From: SIG469 sp964384255
GTDB taxonomy: Bacteria > Bacillota > Clostridia > Oscillospirales > Oscillospiraceae
Direction: 5' to 3'
DNA length: 29,408 nucleotides
Assembly: GCA_964384255.1 (NCBI GenBank)
Contig: CAYLKH010000023.1
Location: forward strand, 1-29,408
The notes below the pieces were generated by a model. It was not told where the DNA came from. It saw only the letters and a program-made list of their open reading frames with translations, and made no database searches. Below are positions 15,886 through 23,473 of the stretch, piece after piece; position 1 is the stretch's first letter, and each line of letters begins with the position of its first letter. The position numbers and the translations under genes are program-made.

Positions 15886-17232
15886 GTGGAATTGAGTCTT
15901 GGGCTTAAGCAGAGCCTTAGCGTTTCTCCCCAGCTGATACAAAATCTCGAAATATTGCAGATGGGTTCCCAGCAGCTGCTGGAATATATTCAGCAGCTGG
16001 CAGAGGAAAACCCTACAGTCGACCTGGCCGAGAGCTATAGCAGCCAAAGCGAGCTTGAGCAGTTCAGGCTAAAGCTTATGTGGCTGCGCCAGATGGATGT
16101 TCAAAACCGGATATATTACAAAAACGACAGCGATCAGGCCGATATCTATGGGTCAGCTGTGTCTGACGAAGAAACATTGTCTGACCACCTGATGACCCAG
16201 CTGGGCGAGGCAGAAATACCTCATCGCATAAAGCGGGCAGCCGAATTTGTCGCCATGAGCCTTGACGAAAACGGATGGCTCACCGAATCGGTGGATTCGC
16301 TGGCGGCACTGTCAGGTTTTACTGCCGGAGAAATGTCGCAGGCGGTTGACATAATTCGAGAACTGGATCCTCCGGGAGTCGGTGCATCAGACTTGAGTTC
16401 GTGCCTTGTGATCCAATTAAAAAGGATGGAGGGCAACACTCAGCTGGCCCAGCGTATTGCAGCCGGATACCTTCAGGATATGGCTGGAAAAAGCAACGAA
16501 CGCCTGGCAAAGATGCTGGATGTCAGCACCCAGCAGGTCGAAGTTGCCTGCCGCCAGATACGGTCACTGAATCCCCGACCATCCTCCGGCTTTGCGGGAA
16601 AGCAGTCGACAGTTTACATAACTCCAGACATTATTGTCGTCAGCTTTCCCGACCACTTTGAATTCCTGACCAACGACTATTATTTCCCCACGATCCGGAT
16701 AAACACCTATTATATGGATATGCTTGACCGGACCGACAGTGAGGATGTTAAAAAATATCTGACCGAAAAGCTTCGCCAGGCCAGGGTGGCAATTTCGGGG
16801 GTCGACCAGCGCAAATCCATGCTCCTTCGCTGCGCCGAACAGATAGTATCTATTCAGGAAGACTTTTTCAGGGGCGGTCGGCTGCGGCCTATGACCATGT
16901 CTGATTTGGCAGAGGCCCTTGATGTTCACGAGTCCACGGTGAGCCGTGCGGTGAAGGACAAGTTCCTCCAATGCTCCCGGGGGGTTTATCCTCTCAGCCG
17001 CTTTTTTTCCCGGGCGCTGGATGAAAGCGGCCAGGTCAGCACCGATATGGTCAGAGAGCTTATTCGCGAAATAATCGGCGGGGAAGACAGCAACTCCCCC
17101 CTTAGCGACAGCGCCATAGCCGACAGGCTCAGCCGCAAGGGCGTGGCCATTGCCAGACGCACTGTCGCAAAATATCGGGCCGCTATGGATATACCCTCTG
17201 CCGCAGTCAGGCGGCAGCAGAAGACAGTTTGA
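15886..17232 (+). CDS. rpoN: RNA polymerase sigma-54 factor RpoN
   Basis: A 448-residue sigma-54. Region I begins at once with a Gln/Leu-rich segment (LSVSPQLIQNLEILQMGSQQ, from about residue 11), which contacts activators and holds the polymerase closed, and is followed by the characteristic EENPTVDL. The core-binding region is in about 80-270 and the helix-turn-helix lies near 345-365 (DLAEALDVHESTVSRAVKDK). The RpoN box (ARRTVAKYRA, with Ala where most have Glu) is about 20 residues from the C-terminus and reads the -24 element. GTG start at 15886 with GGAGGTGA upstream. It is transcribed alone from a sigma-A promoter. No AAA+ enhancer-binding activator is encoded in the window, so its regulon cannot be read here. 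Confidence 0.95.
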   Translation: MELSLGLKQSLSVSPQLIQNLEILQMGSQQLLEYIQQLAEENPTVDLAESYSSQSELEQFRLKLMWLRQMDVQNRIYYKNDSDQADIYGSAVSDEETLSDHLMTQLGEAEIPHRIKRAAEFVAMSLDENGWLTESVDSLAALSGFTAGEMSQAVDIIRELDPPGVGASDLSSCLVIQLKRMEGNTQLAQRIAAGYLQDMAGKSNERLAKMLDVSTQQVEVACRQIRSLNPRPSSGFAGKQSTVYITPDIIVVSFPDHFEFLTNDYYFPTIRINTYYMDMLDRTDSEDVKKYLTEKLRQARVAISGVDQRKSMLLRCAEQIVSIQEDFFRGGRLRPMTMSDLAEALDVHESTVSRAVKDKFLQCSRGVYPLSRFFSRALDESGQVSTDMVRELIREIIGGEDSNSPLSDSAIADRLSRKGVAIARRTVAKYRAAMDIPSAAVRRQQKTV

Positions 17233-17303
17233 CCATTTCCGGATCGAAAAGCAACGGCCCTGCGTCTGACCCTTGTCCGGACTGTGGACCCACGGACTGA
17301 TTA

Positions 17304-17349
17304 CTCAACTTGTATACAAAGGCCCGGTAGCCTTTGTATACAAGTTGAG
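17304..17349. repeat. 20-bp perfect inverted repeat (hairpin family A)
   Basis: Arms 17304-17323 and 17330-17349 are perfect complements around a 6-nt loop. The inner 32 bases resemble the centre of the imperfect hairpin at 23884-23968 (24 of 32 positions by eye), which suggests a repeated family and not a one-off terminator. No T-run follows. Confidence 0.8.
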
Positions 17350-17350
17350 C

Positions 17351-17372
17351 GGAACGAACTTAAGTTCGTTCC
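17351..17372. repeat. 22-nt perfect palindrome
   Basis: The 22 bases are identical to their reverse complement (half-site GGAACGAACTT). It begins one base after the preceding hairpin and is followed by a small GCCGC/GCGGC hairpin. It could be a dimeric operator or part of a mobile repeat. Confidence 0.75.
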
Positions 17373-17528
17373 TGCCGCTGCGGCGGGTTATTGAACGCGA
17401 AAGACACCCCTGATGGGTTTCTTTCACACTATCTTCCTTTCTGCTGCGGCTACTTTAATACCTTTGTCTATAGTTTAATTACTTAGCATATTTTTTGCAT
17501 CAATATTCAAGTTCGTTGCATTTTATGC

Positions 17529-17557
17529 TTGTAAAATAAGGTCAGGTGAGTTATAAT
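17529..17557 (+). promoter_or_regulatory. Sigma-A promoter of the TRAP cassette
   Basis: TTGTAA (17529-17534) and TATAAT (17552-17557) are 17 bases apart, 57 bp before the GTG start of the receptor gene. Confidence 0.75.
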
Positions 17558-17614
17558 AGCCCGGTAAATGAATCGAATCGAATCTCAGGATTCAAAATTT
17601 GGAGGTTAATCGTT

Positions 17615-18631
17615 GTGAAAAAGAAAATTCTTTCCATTCTCGCACTGGTGCTGGCTCTTTCCTGCCTGATGCTTCTTGGTGCCTGCTCCACCGATAGTGG
17701 ATCCTCGTCTGAAACTGAGTCCGCAGCCCCTGCCGAATCTGCCGCTTCCTCTGGCGATTCCGCATCGCTGAAAATGGCTACCGGCGGTACCACCGGCACC
17801 TACTATGCCTTTGGCGGTATCGTTGCCGGCGTTCTCGACGCCAATCTCGACGGCATTTCCGTTGTCGTCCACGACTCCGGCGCTTCCAAGGCCAATGTCT
17901 ATGAGATCATCGACGGCGATGCTGATATGGGCTTTGCTCAGAACGACGTCACTTACTACGCCCTGACCGGTACCGACCTGTTCGAGACTGACGGCGCTCA
18001 GACCGGCTTCTCCGTTATGGCTGGCCTGTATCCCGAAGTTGTTCAGATCGTTTCCACTAAGGACATAACCGATATTTCCCAGCTGAAGGGTATGCGCGTT
18101 TCCGTTGGCGATGCCGGTTCCGGCACTGAGTTCAACGCCCGCCAGATCCTTGAAGCTTATGGCATCACCTTTGACGATATCCAGGTCCAGAACCTTGACT
18201 TCGGCTCCAGCGCCACCGCCCTCCAGGACGGCAAGATCGACGCCTTCTTCTGCGTTGCCGGCGCTCCCACCACCAACATTGTTGACCTTTGCACCACCAC
18301 CAGCATCAACATCCTTGGTGTTGACGAAGAGCATCTTGCAACTCTCCAGTCCAACTACAGCTTCTACACCGCTTACACCATCGCGGCCGGAACCTACAGC
18401 GGCGTTGATTCCGACGTTAATGCTGTTGCTGTTACCGCTACCATGCTGGTTTCCGACAATCTTTCCGAAGATGTTGTTTATAACCTGACCAAGTGCCTGT
18501 TTGAAAAGGCTGGCGAAATGGAACACGAGAAGGCTACCTTCCTTGATCCTGCCTATGCTGTCAGCGGTTTTGACGATATGCCCATTCATCCCGGCGCTCT
18601 GAAGTATTACCAGGAAGTTGGCGTTAAGTAA
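17615..18631 (+). CDS. TAXI family TRAP transporter solute receptor (lipoprotein)
   Basis: A 338-residue extracellular receptor for a TRAP importer. Residues 1-24 are a lipoprotein signal (Met-Lys-Lys-Lys, hydrophobic core, lipobox L-L-G-A-C with Cys24), followed by a Ser/Glu/Ala-rich tether to about 50. The mature fold starts MATGGTTGTYYAFGG, the hallmark of the TAXI subfamily, and continues with DADMGFAQND, LKGMRVSVGDAGSGTE and GKIDAFFCVAGAPT. TAXI receptors bind organic anions such as glutamate or related acids. The GTG start at 17615 has GGAGG nine bases upstream; an earlier ATG at 17546 overlaps the promoter. It is the first gene of a three-gene cassette. Codon use is C-rich and biased, suggesting high expression. 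The ligand is unknown. Confidence 0.95.
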   Translation: MKKKILSILALVLALSCLMLLGACSTDSGSSSETESAAPAESAASSGDSASLKMATGGTTGTYYAFGGIVAGVLDANLDGISVVVHDSGASKANVYEIIDGDADMGFAQNDVTYYALTGTDLFETDGAQTGFSVMAGLYPEVVQIVSTKDITDISQLKGMRVSVGDAGSGTEFNARQILEAYGITFDDIQVQNLDFGSSATALQDGKIDAFFCVAGAPTTNIVDLCTTTSINILGVDEEHLATLQSNYSFYTAYTIAAGTYSGVDSDVNAVAVTATMLVSDNLSEDVVYNLTKCLFEKAGEMEHEKATFLDPAYAVSGFDDMPIHPGALKYYQEVGVK

Positions 18632-19109
18632 AAAGGGCCGCCTGGTCCTCGCAGCTGTGGCCGCGGCAGTTCTGATCGCTGCCGCGGTCTTGCTTGTGGT
18701 GCGTCTGTCCGGAAGGATGACTCTTCGGCTTGCGGATTCCGATACCGGACAGGTGTATCTGGAGCTGCCTGTTAAAGATAACGACCGCTTTTCGGTTTCC
18801 TATATCCATTCGGTCCATCAAACCCCGGTTATCGAAACCTACGAAATAAGAGGGACAGATATCTATGTCGTCGAAGCCGAGTTTTATACCTTTGGCGCCG
18901 GTATGCAGACCGATTATCCCGAGGGAGTTACATATTACTACGACGATGATGGCGGCATAGTATGCACCGGATATAATATCTACTGCAAGGACCTTATTTA
19001 CTGTGTCGGAAAAATATATGACCATATTCTCCAATATGACGACACAGAGTATTCGCTTCGCGACATCTGCGGCCGGGGATCGCTTGTTGCGTTTACTATC
19101 GAAGACTGA
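18618..19109 (+). CDS. DUF1850 TRAP-associated membrane-anchored protein
   Basis: A 163-residue protein with one N-terminal membrane segment (about 8-29) and an extracytoplasmic domain. The pattern Y-I-H-S-V-H-Q-T-P-V-I-E-T-Y near residues 61-74 matches DUF1850, a small family found between TAXI receptors and fused TRAP permeases. It probably replaces or supplements the small DctQ-type subunit, but its role is not known. The only fitting start is TTG at 18618, overlapping the receptor gene by 14 bp, with AGGA unusually close (2 bases). Translation is therefore likely to depend on coupling to the receptor gene. A GTG 12 codons later would remove part of the membrane segment. Confidence 0.8.
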   Translation: MALSKKGRLVLAAVAAAVLIAAAVLLVVRLSGRMTLRLADSDTGQVYLELPVKDNDRFSVSYIHSVHQTPVIETYEIRGTDIYVVEAEFYTFGAGMQTDYPEGVTYYYDDDGGIVCTGYNIYCKDLIYCVGKIYDHILQYDDTEYSLRDICGRGSLVAFTIED

Positions 19110-19306
19110 CGACGGTTTTGCCTGCTGGATACCAGGCAACTGCCGATCGATCATTAAACAAATCATGGCTGGACTGTTTTTCACTCTGTCACCCGAAATA
19201 TTGTTGAAGTGGACCGGTCGTCCCTGCAATAAATCCCGTTTCATAGCTGAAAATTCCATCGCCCCTGATTTGCTCATCTGTTACCAAAATTGTAAGGAGT
19301 GAAAAA

Positions 19307-21343
19307 ATGGCACTGTTCAAAAAGAAAAGCACCGAGCCCGAGCCGGTCGTTGACATTGAAGACGTGTCCACCGGTACGGCGGCTGACGTGCAGGCCGTTA
19401 TGGAAAAGTACGACAGAGAATCCAACACTCGATACTTTGAGGGGGTACCCAAGAAGATCATCCATTGGTTCTTTGTTGCATTCTCTCTGTATGTAATATA
19501 TATGAATCTGGTTGCCAACTGGGGCGAACGGGAACGCCGTGCTTCCTTTGTTGGTCTGCTGATCATAATGGCGTTCATTATGTACCCCGCTAATCGCAGC
19601 GAGCGGTTCAAAAAACGCAACTATATCCCCTGGTATGATATCGTGCTGGGGCTGGTTGGCGGCTTCTGTTTCTTCTGGTTTGTGTTCAATGTTGACCGTA
19701 TCGTCAACGCTGCCCGCCCCTCTGCCCTTACCACCATGGACATATTCTGCGCTGTCGCAGGTGTTCTGATAATGCTTGAAGCTACCCGCCGAGTTACCGG
19801 CTGGCCTATAGTCATCGTCGCTTCCTGCTTTATTGCCTATGGTTTTATCAGCGGGACCTCCCTGCGGAAGATAGTGTTCCAGCTGTTCTACACTCTCAAC
19901 GGCGTGCTGGGAACCCCCATCGGTGTCTGCACGACCTTTATTGTTCTGTTTATTCTGTTTGGCGCGTTTTTGGAAATGACGGGTGTTGCGGATTTCTTTA
20001 TTCGCATGGCGAACGCTCTGGTAGGCAGCACCTCCGGCGGACCTGCTAAGGTCGCTGTTATTTCCTCAGCCCTTTGCGGCATGGTTTCCGGTTCCTCCGT
20101 TGCCAACACTGTTACTACCGGCTCTGTTACCATCCCCATGATGAAGAAAACCGGATATCGTGGCGAGTTTGCCGGAGCTGTTGAGGCGGCAGCCTCCACC
20201 GGCGGCCAGATAATGCCGCCTATCATGGGTGCAGCAGCGTTTTTGATGGCAGAATTTGTTGGCATCCCCTATGCCGAAGTCGCTGTTAAGGCGATCCTGC
20301 CTGCGATACTGTACTTCTCCGGCATCTTTATTATGGTCCATCTTGAGGCCAAGCGCAGCGGTCTGAAGGGTGTTCCCAAGGACGAGCTTCCTGCTATTGG
20401 CAAGCTGTTTGTGACAGAAGGATATCTGCTTATTCCGCTGGTTTTCCTGGTCATCATCCTTGCTATCAGCTGGAAGAGTACTGCCACCTGCGCCATGTAC
20501 GCCGGTCTCGTCGCTCTTATTATCGGCGCTATCCATAAGATGCTTCCCTGGTTGTCGCTGAACAAAAACGGAGTGACCGGCAGCGATAAATCTCAGCGCA
20601 TTAAGAGCGACTGCAAGGATATGGTAGTTGGTTTCTTCGATGCTCTTGAAAGCGGCGCCAAGAACTCCATCAGCGTTGGCCTGGCCTGCGCCACCGCCGG
20701 TATCATCGCCGGTGTGGTCACCATGACCGGCATTGGCCAGATCCTTATTACCGGTATCGTTGCTCTGGCAGGATCTCATGTCATTATTGCCATGTTCCTG
20801 ACCATGGTAGCCTGCATCATTCTTGGTATGGGCGTTCCCACCACTGCCAACTATGTTATCATGGCAACCACCTGCGCACCCATACTTATCAAGATGGGCG
20901 TTGAGCCTATTGCCGCCCATATGTTTGTTTTCTACTTTGGCATCGTAGCCGACATTACTCCTCCTGTAGCTCTGGCTGCATATGCCGGTTCTGCTATTGC
21001 CAAGTCCAACCCCATGAAGACCGGCCTGAACGCCAGCCGTCTGGCAATCGCCGCGTTCATAATCCCGTATATCTTCGCCCTCAGCCCCTCTATGCTGTTT
21101 ATCAACGCCACCACCTGGGAAGTCATTCAGATCATAATCTCCTCCTTTATCGGTATGTTCAGCGTTGCTGTCGGCATGGTAGGATATTTGAAAACCAGGG
21201 TCCATCCGCTGCTTAGAATAATCGCTATCGGCGGTGGCCTGGCACTGATCATTCCTGGAATGGCCAGCGACCTTGTGGGACTTGTCGTTATTGTTCTGCT
21301 GTTTATCTTCCAGAGCCATAAGGCAAAGAAAGCAGTGGCTTAA
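19307..21343 (+). CDS. TRAP transporter fused permease (4TM-12TM)
   Basis: A 678-residue membrane protein in which the small (DctQ-like, about residues 50-165) and large (DctM-like, about 170-670) TRAP permease subunits are fused, as is usual for TAXI systems. The large-subunit marks are visible: GMVSGSSVANTVTTGSVTIP near 260, MPPIMGAAAFLMAEF near 305, and GMGVPTTANYVIMATTCAPI near 505-525. It uses the ion gradient (Na+ or H+) to import the ligand delivered by the receptor. AAGGAG lies 7 bases before the ATG. A 197-bp gap separates it from DUF1850; I see neither a gene nor a clear promoter in that gap. The operon ends at a 21-bp hairpin. Confidence 0.95.
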   Translation: MALFKKKSTEPEPVVDIEDVSTGTAADVQAVMEKYDRESNTRYFEGVPKKIIHWFFVAFSLYVIYMNLVANWGERERRASFVGLLIIMAFIMYPANRSERFKKRNYIPWYDIVLGLVGGFCFFWFVFNVDRIVNAARPSALTTMDIFCAVAGVLIMLEATRRVTGWPIVIVASCFIAYGFISGTSLRKIVFQLFYTLNGVLGTPIGVCTTFIVLFILFGAFLEMTGVADFFIRMANALVGSTSGGPAKVAVISSALCGMVSGSSVANTVTTGSVTIPMMKKTGYRGEFAGAVEAAASTGGQIMPPIMGAAAFLMAEFVGIPYAEVAVKAILPAILYFSGIFIMVHLEAKRSGLKGVPKDELPAIGKLFVTEGYLLIPLVFLVIILAISWKSTATCAMYAGLVALIIGAIHKMLPWLSLNKNGVTGSDKSQRIKSDCKDMVVGFFDALESGAKNSISVGLACATAGIIAGVVTMTGIGQILITGIVALAGSHVIIAMFLTMVACIILGMGVPTTANYVIMATTCAPILIKMGVEPIAAHMFVFYFGIVADITPPVALAAYAGSAIAKSNPMKTGLNASRLAIAAFIIPYIFALSPSMLFINATTWEVIQIIISSFIGMFSVAVGMVGYLKTRVHPLLRIIAIGGGLALIIPGMASDLVGLVVIVLLFIFQSHKAKKAVA

Positions 21344-21381
21344 ATAAAGCCGCCGTGACTCCTGAGCTGCTCAGCCTGTCA

Positions 21382-21429
21382 CAAATAAGCAACCACCTTC
21401 TGTCAGTTCAGAAGGTGGTTGCTTATTTG
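21382..21429. terminator. 21-bp perfect hairpin between the TRAP permease and the methyltransferase
   Basis: Arms 21382-21402 and 21409-21429 pair perfectly around a 6-nt loop. It lies between convergent genes ending at 21343 and 21448. A TTATTT stretch lies inside the descending arm and not after it. Confidence 0.8.
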
Positions 21430-21447
21430 CGGTTATGGGCGAGTGGC

Positions 21448-22104
21448 TTATGGATTTCGCTTTTTTAAAAGCAAAACCCAGTGGGCGTTTTTGAGTTTTC
21501 CGTTTTCATATTCCAGCCGGTCGATCAGGTCCGCAGCCGGCTCAAAACCCTTAAAAATCGAAATCATTTCGTCATAGTTGAGATAGCAATGGGCGGTTCC
21601 TTCGCTCCTGGAAGGGGGGACAGTGCAACCATCGCCCATAACCTGACCGTTTTCCAGAGCCTGAGTATAGCTGGGAGAAGATTTTGAACACATGGTGATA
21701 AACAGCTCTCCGCCGGGACGGATGACCCGTTCAAGCTCACTGACGGCCTGCAAAACCTGGTCCAGCGGAGCATGATATATTACGTTGACACACAGCACAC
21801 AGTCAAAAGAAGCATCTGGCAGTGGTATAGCCTTCATGTCACCGGCTACAGTGCGCAGGGCAGCGCCCTCTCTGGCGGCCCAGGCGGCGGTATGCTCAAG
21901 CCCTGTGGCGGATTGATCAAAGGCGGTCACCACAAAGCCCTCTTTGGACATAAAAACACTGTGTCGCCCGAGGCCGCAACCATGATCTAATACTGTCAGA
22001 TAATCAAGATGCATCCATCGCTGAGCCAGATAGTATGCATTTGGGTCAGGGATCAGCCATTTGCTGTCGTTGTTGGTGGCCCAGCTCCAATCGGTTCCGC
22101 TCAT
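21448..22104 (-). CDS. Class I SAM-dependent methyltransferase
   Basis: A 218-residue Rossmann-fold methyltransferase. Motif I (VLDHGCGLGRHS, about 38-49) binds SAM, an acidic residue follows at the end of strand 2 (TAFDQSATGLE), and the motif GDMKAIPLPDASFDCVLCVN ends strand 4. ERVIRPGGELFITM is the usual strand 5 region. It resembles UbiE/Methyltransf_11-type small-molecule enzymes; the acceptor cannot be predicted. The ATG at 22104 has AAGGAGG eight bases upstream. It is a single gene on the minus strand, separated from spoVAD by hairpins and the second copy of the 138-bp repeat. No promoter is obvious within that region. Confidence 0.88.
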   Translation of the reverse strand: MSGTDWSWATNNDSKWLIPDPNAYYLAQRWMHLDYLTVLDHGCGLGRHSVFMSKEGFVVTAFDQSATGLEHTAAWAAREGAALRTVAGDMKAIPLPDASFDCVLCVNVIYHAPLDQVLQAVSELERVIRPGGELFITMCSKSSPSYTQALENGQVMGDGCTVPPSRSEGTAHCYLNYDEMISIFKGFEPAADLIDRLEYENGKLKNAHWVLLLKKRNP

Positions 22105-22135
22105 AATTTAGCCTCCTTATGTCGTTTCTTTCAGC

Positions 22136-22168
22136 GTGTCAAAATAGTCCGCTGGACTATTTTGACAC
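22136..22168. repeat. 15-bp perfect inverted repeat upstream of repeat copy 2
   Basis: Arms 22136-22150 and 22154-22168 are perfect complements with a 3-nt loop (GCT). It lies in the leader region of the methyltransferase gene and just outside repeat copy 2. A smaller hairpin of unrelated sequence (15-32) has the same relative place before copy 1. Confidence 0.8.
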
Positions 22169-22220
22169 GGGATTTTGCGGCCTTCGGCAGCGCACTCAAA
22201 AGGTCGCAAGCTCCCTTTTT

Positions 22221-22358
22221 CGCACGTTTGAAGGCCGAGCGGAGAAATTTTCGGGACGTCAATGCTTGCATTGACGTTATACACTGCCGCCGGAAATTTC
22301 ATGTGTGATTTTATTCGCCGCTCACGCGGCGAACTCTACGAGGTTTTTTGACAGTCTC
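22221..22358 (+). repeat. 138-bp structured intergenic repeat, copy 2
   Basis: Same element as 68-205, same orientation, four mismatches by eye. The palindrome is at 22256-22277. The GC-rich hairpin (arms 22314-22321 and 22326-22333) keeps both arms and differs only in its loop (TCAC instead of TGAC). The whole 22105-22447 interval holds no gene, only this element and the 15-bp hairpin before it. Confidence 0.85.
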
Positions 22359-22447
22359 CGTTTCTTTAATTGTATCACAATTTCTCTGGTTTTGAACCGC
22401 ATAACGGAATAAAAACCGGGAAAACTGTGGTATAAGAGGTGTGTAAT

Positions 22448-23473
22448 ATGCTGAATCAACACAAAGGCCGCCAGAGCATACAGTTTGCGGAACCGCCGTC
22501 AATACTGTCATATGCATCGGTGGTTGGGAAAAAAGAAGGGGAAGGCCCTTTGGGCAGTTGCTTTGATATTGTTGAGACTGACAGCTATTTTGGCCAGGAT
22601 ACCTGGGAAAAGGCAGAAAGTCAACTGCAAAAGCTGGCTCTGAGCAGGGCTATGGCTAAGGGGGCCGTGGAAGCAGAGGATCTGGATTGTGTGTTTTCCG
22701 GTGACCTTTTAAACCAGTGCGTTGGGTCGAGCTTTGCCTTAAGGGGGCTGGACGTTCCGTCCATGGGGCTTTACGGAGCCTGCTCTACAATGGCCGAATC
22801 GCTGCTGCTGGCGGCAATGCTGCTGGGCGGTGGATTCGGGTCGACTGCCGCCGCAATGACCAGCTCCCATTTTGCAACAGCGGAACGCCAGTTTAGAACG
22901 CCCATGGAATATGGCGGCCAAAGGACCCCGACAGCGCAGTGGACAGTGACCGGCGCAGGAGCGGTGATTCTGACAGCCGAGGGCAGCGGTCCTTACGTTA
23001 CTTCCGCCACCATTGGTAAGGTAACAGACATGGGGGTCAAAGATGTCAACAACATGGGTGCGGCCATGGCTCCGGCCGCATATGAAACGCTCAGAAGTCA
23101 TTTTAACGACCTGGGCAGATCTCCGGAATACTATGACCTGATAGTCACCGGTGACCTGGGCAGTATGGGTCGACAGATCGTTATGGACCTGTTTAAAAGA
23201 GATTTGGTTGACATAACGCATGTGTATAATGATTGCGGGCTGATGATATTTGACCCGAAAACTCAGGATGTTCACTCCGGCGGTTCCGGATGCGGCTGCT
23301 CGGCGGCAGTGCTTACTGGAAAGCTGCTTAAGGACATGAGCGACGGAAAAATAGACCGGATGCTTTTTGCGGGTACGGGTTCGCTGCAATCGCCCCTGTC
23401 ATTTCAACAGGGAGAGAGCATACCGGCCATATGTCATGCGGTTTCGATTTGCAGAGAAAGGGGCGGCAAATAA
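22448..23473 (+). CDS. spoVAD: Stage V sporulation protein AD
   Basis: A 341-residue protein of the SpoVAD family, which has a thiolase-like fold and forms the soluble part of the SpoVA channel moving dipicolinic acid into the developing spore and out on germination. Visible marks are the GLYGACSTMAESLLLAA segment, the SHFATAERQFR stretch after it, the ITHVYNDCGLMIFD motif and the final GTGSLQSPLSFQQGESIPAI, which is close to the family consensus. The ATG at 22448 is preceded by GAGG at eight bases; an upstream GTG at 22439 overlaps that site. spoVAE follows with a 1-bp overlap. Unusually, spoVAC is not directly upstream. I found no sound sigma-G promoter. Confidence 0.95.
   Translation: MLNQHKGRQSIQFAEPPSILSYASVVGKKEGEGPLGSCFDIVETDSYFGQDTWEKAESQLQKLALSRAMAKGAVEAEDLDCVFSGDLLNQCVGSSFALRGLDVPSMGLYGACSTMAESLLLAAMLLGGGFGSTAAAMTSSHFATAERQFRTPMEYGGQRTPTAQWTVTGAGAVILTAEGSGPYVTSATIGKVTDMGVKDVNNMGAAMAPAAYETLRSHFNDLGRSPEYYDLIVTGDLGSMGRQIVMDLFKRDLVDITHVYNDCGLMIFDPKTQDVHSGGSGCGCSAAVLTGKLLKDMSDGKIDRMLFAGTGSLQSPLSFQQGESIPAICHAVSICRERGGK

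Larger units (their letters stand above)
17233..17545. other. Gene-free stretch downstream of rpoN
   Basis: No convincing coding frame. It holds three successive inverted repeats: 17304-17349 (20-bp perfect arms), a 22-nt perfect palindrome at 17351-17372, and a 10-bp hairpin with one mismatch at 17400-17424 that could help end rpoN transcription. After 17430 it becomes AT-rich and leads to the TRAP promoter at 17529-17557. Confidence 0.6.

Noticed and set aside
17606..18589. A 327-residue minus-strand frame
   Set aside because: It is antisense to the TAXI receptor gene, which has a clear lipobox and family motifs; the reverse frame is composition-driven.
20066..21319. A 417-residue minus-strand frame
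   Set aside because: It is antisense to the TRAP permease; its extreme Gly/Asn/Asp/His composition is what the complement of membrane-protein codons gives.
21823..21838. A GG-N10-GC spacing resembling a sigma-54 promoter
   Set aside because: It lies within the methyltransferase coding sequence on the wrong side of any target gene and matches only the minimal dinucleotides.
22407..22435. GAATA-17-GGTATAA as a sigma-G promoter for spoVAD
   Set aside because: The -10 is a poor match and lies so close to the start codon that transcription would begin inside the ribosome binding site.
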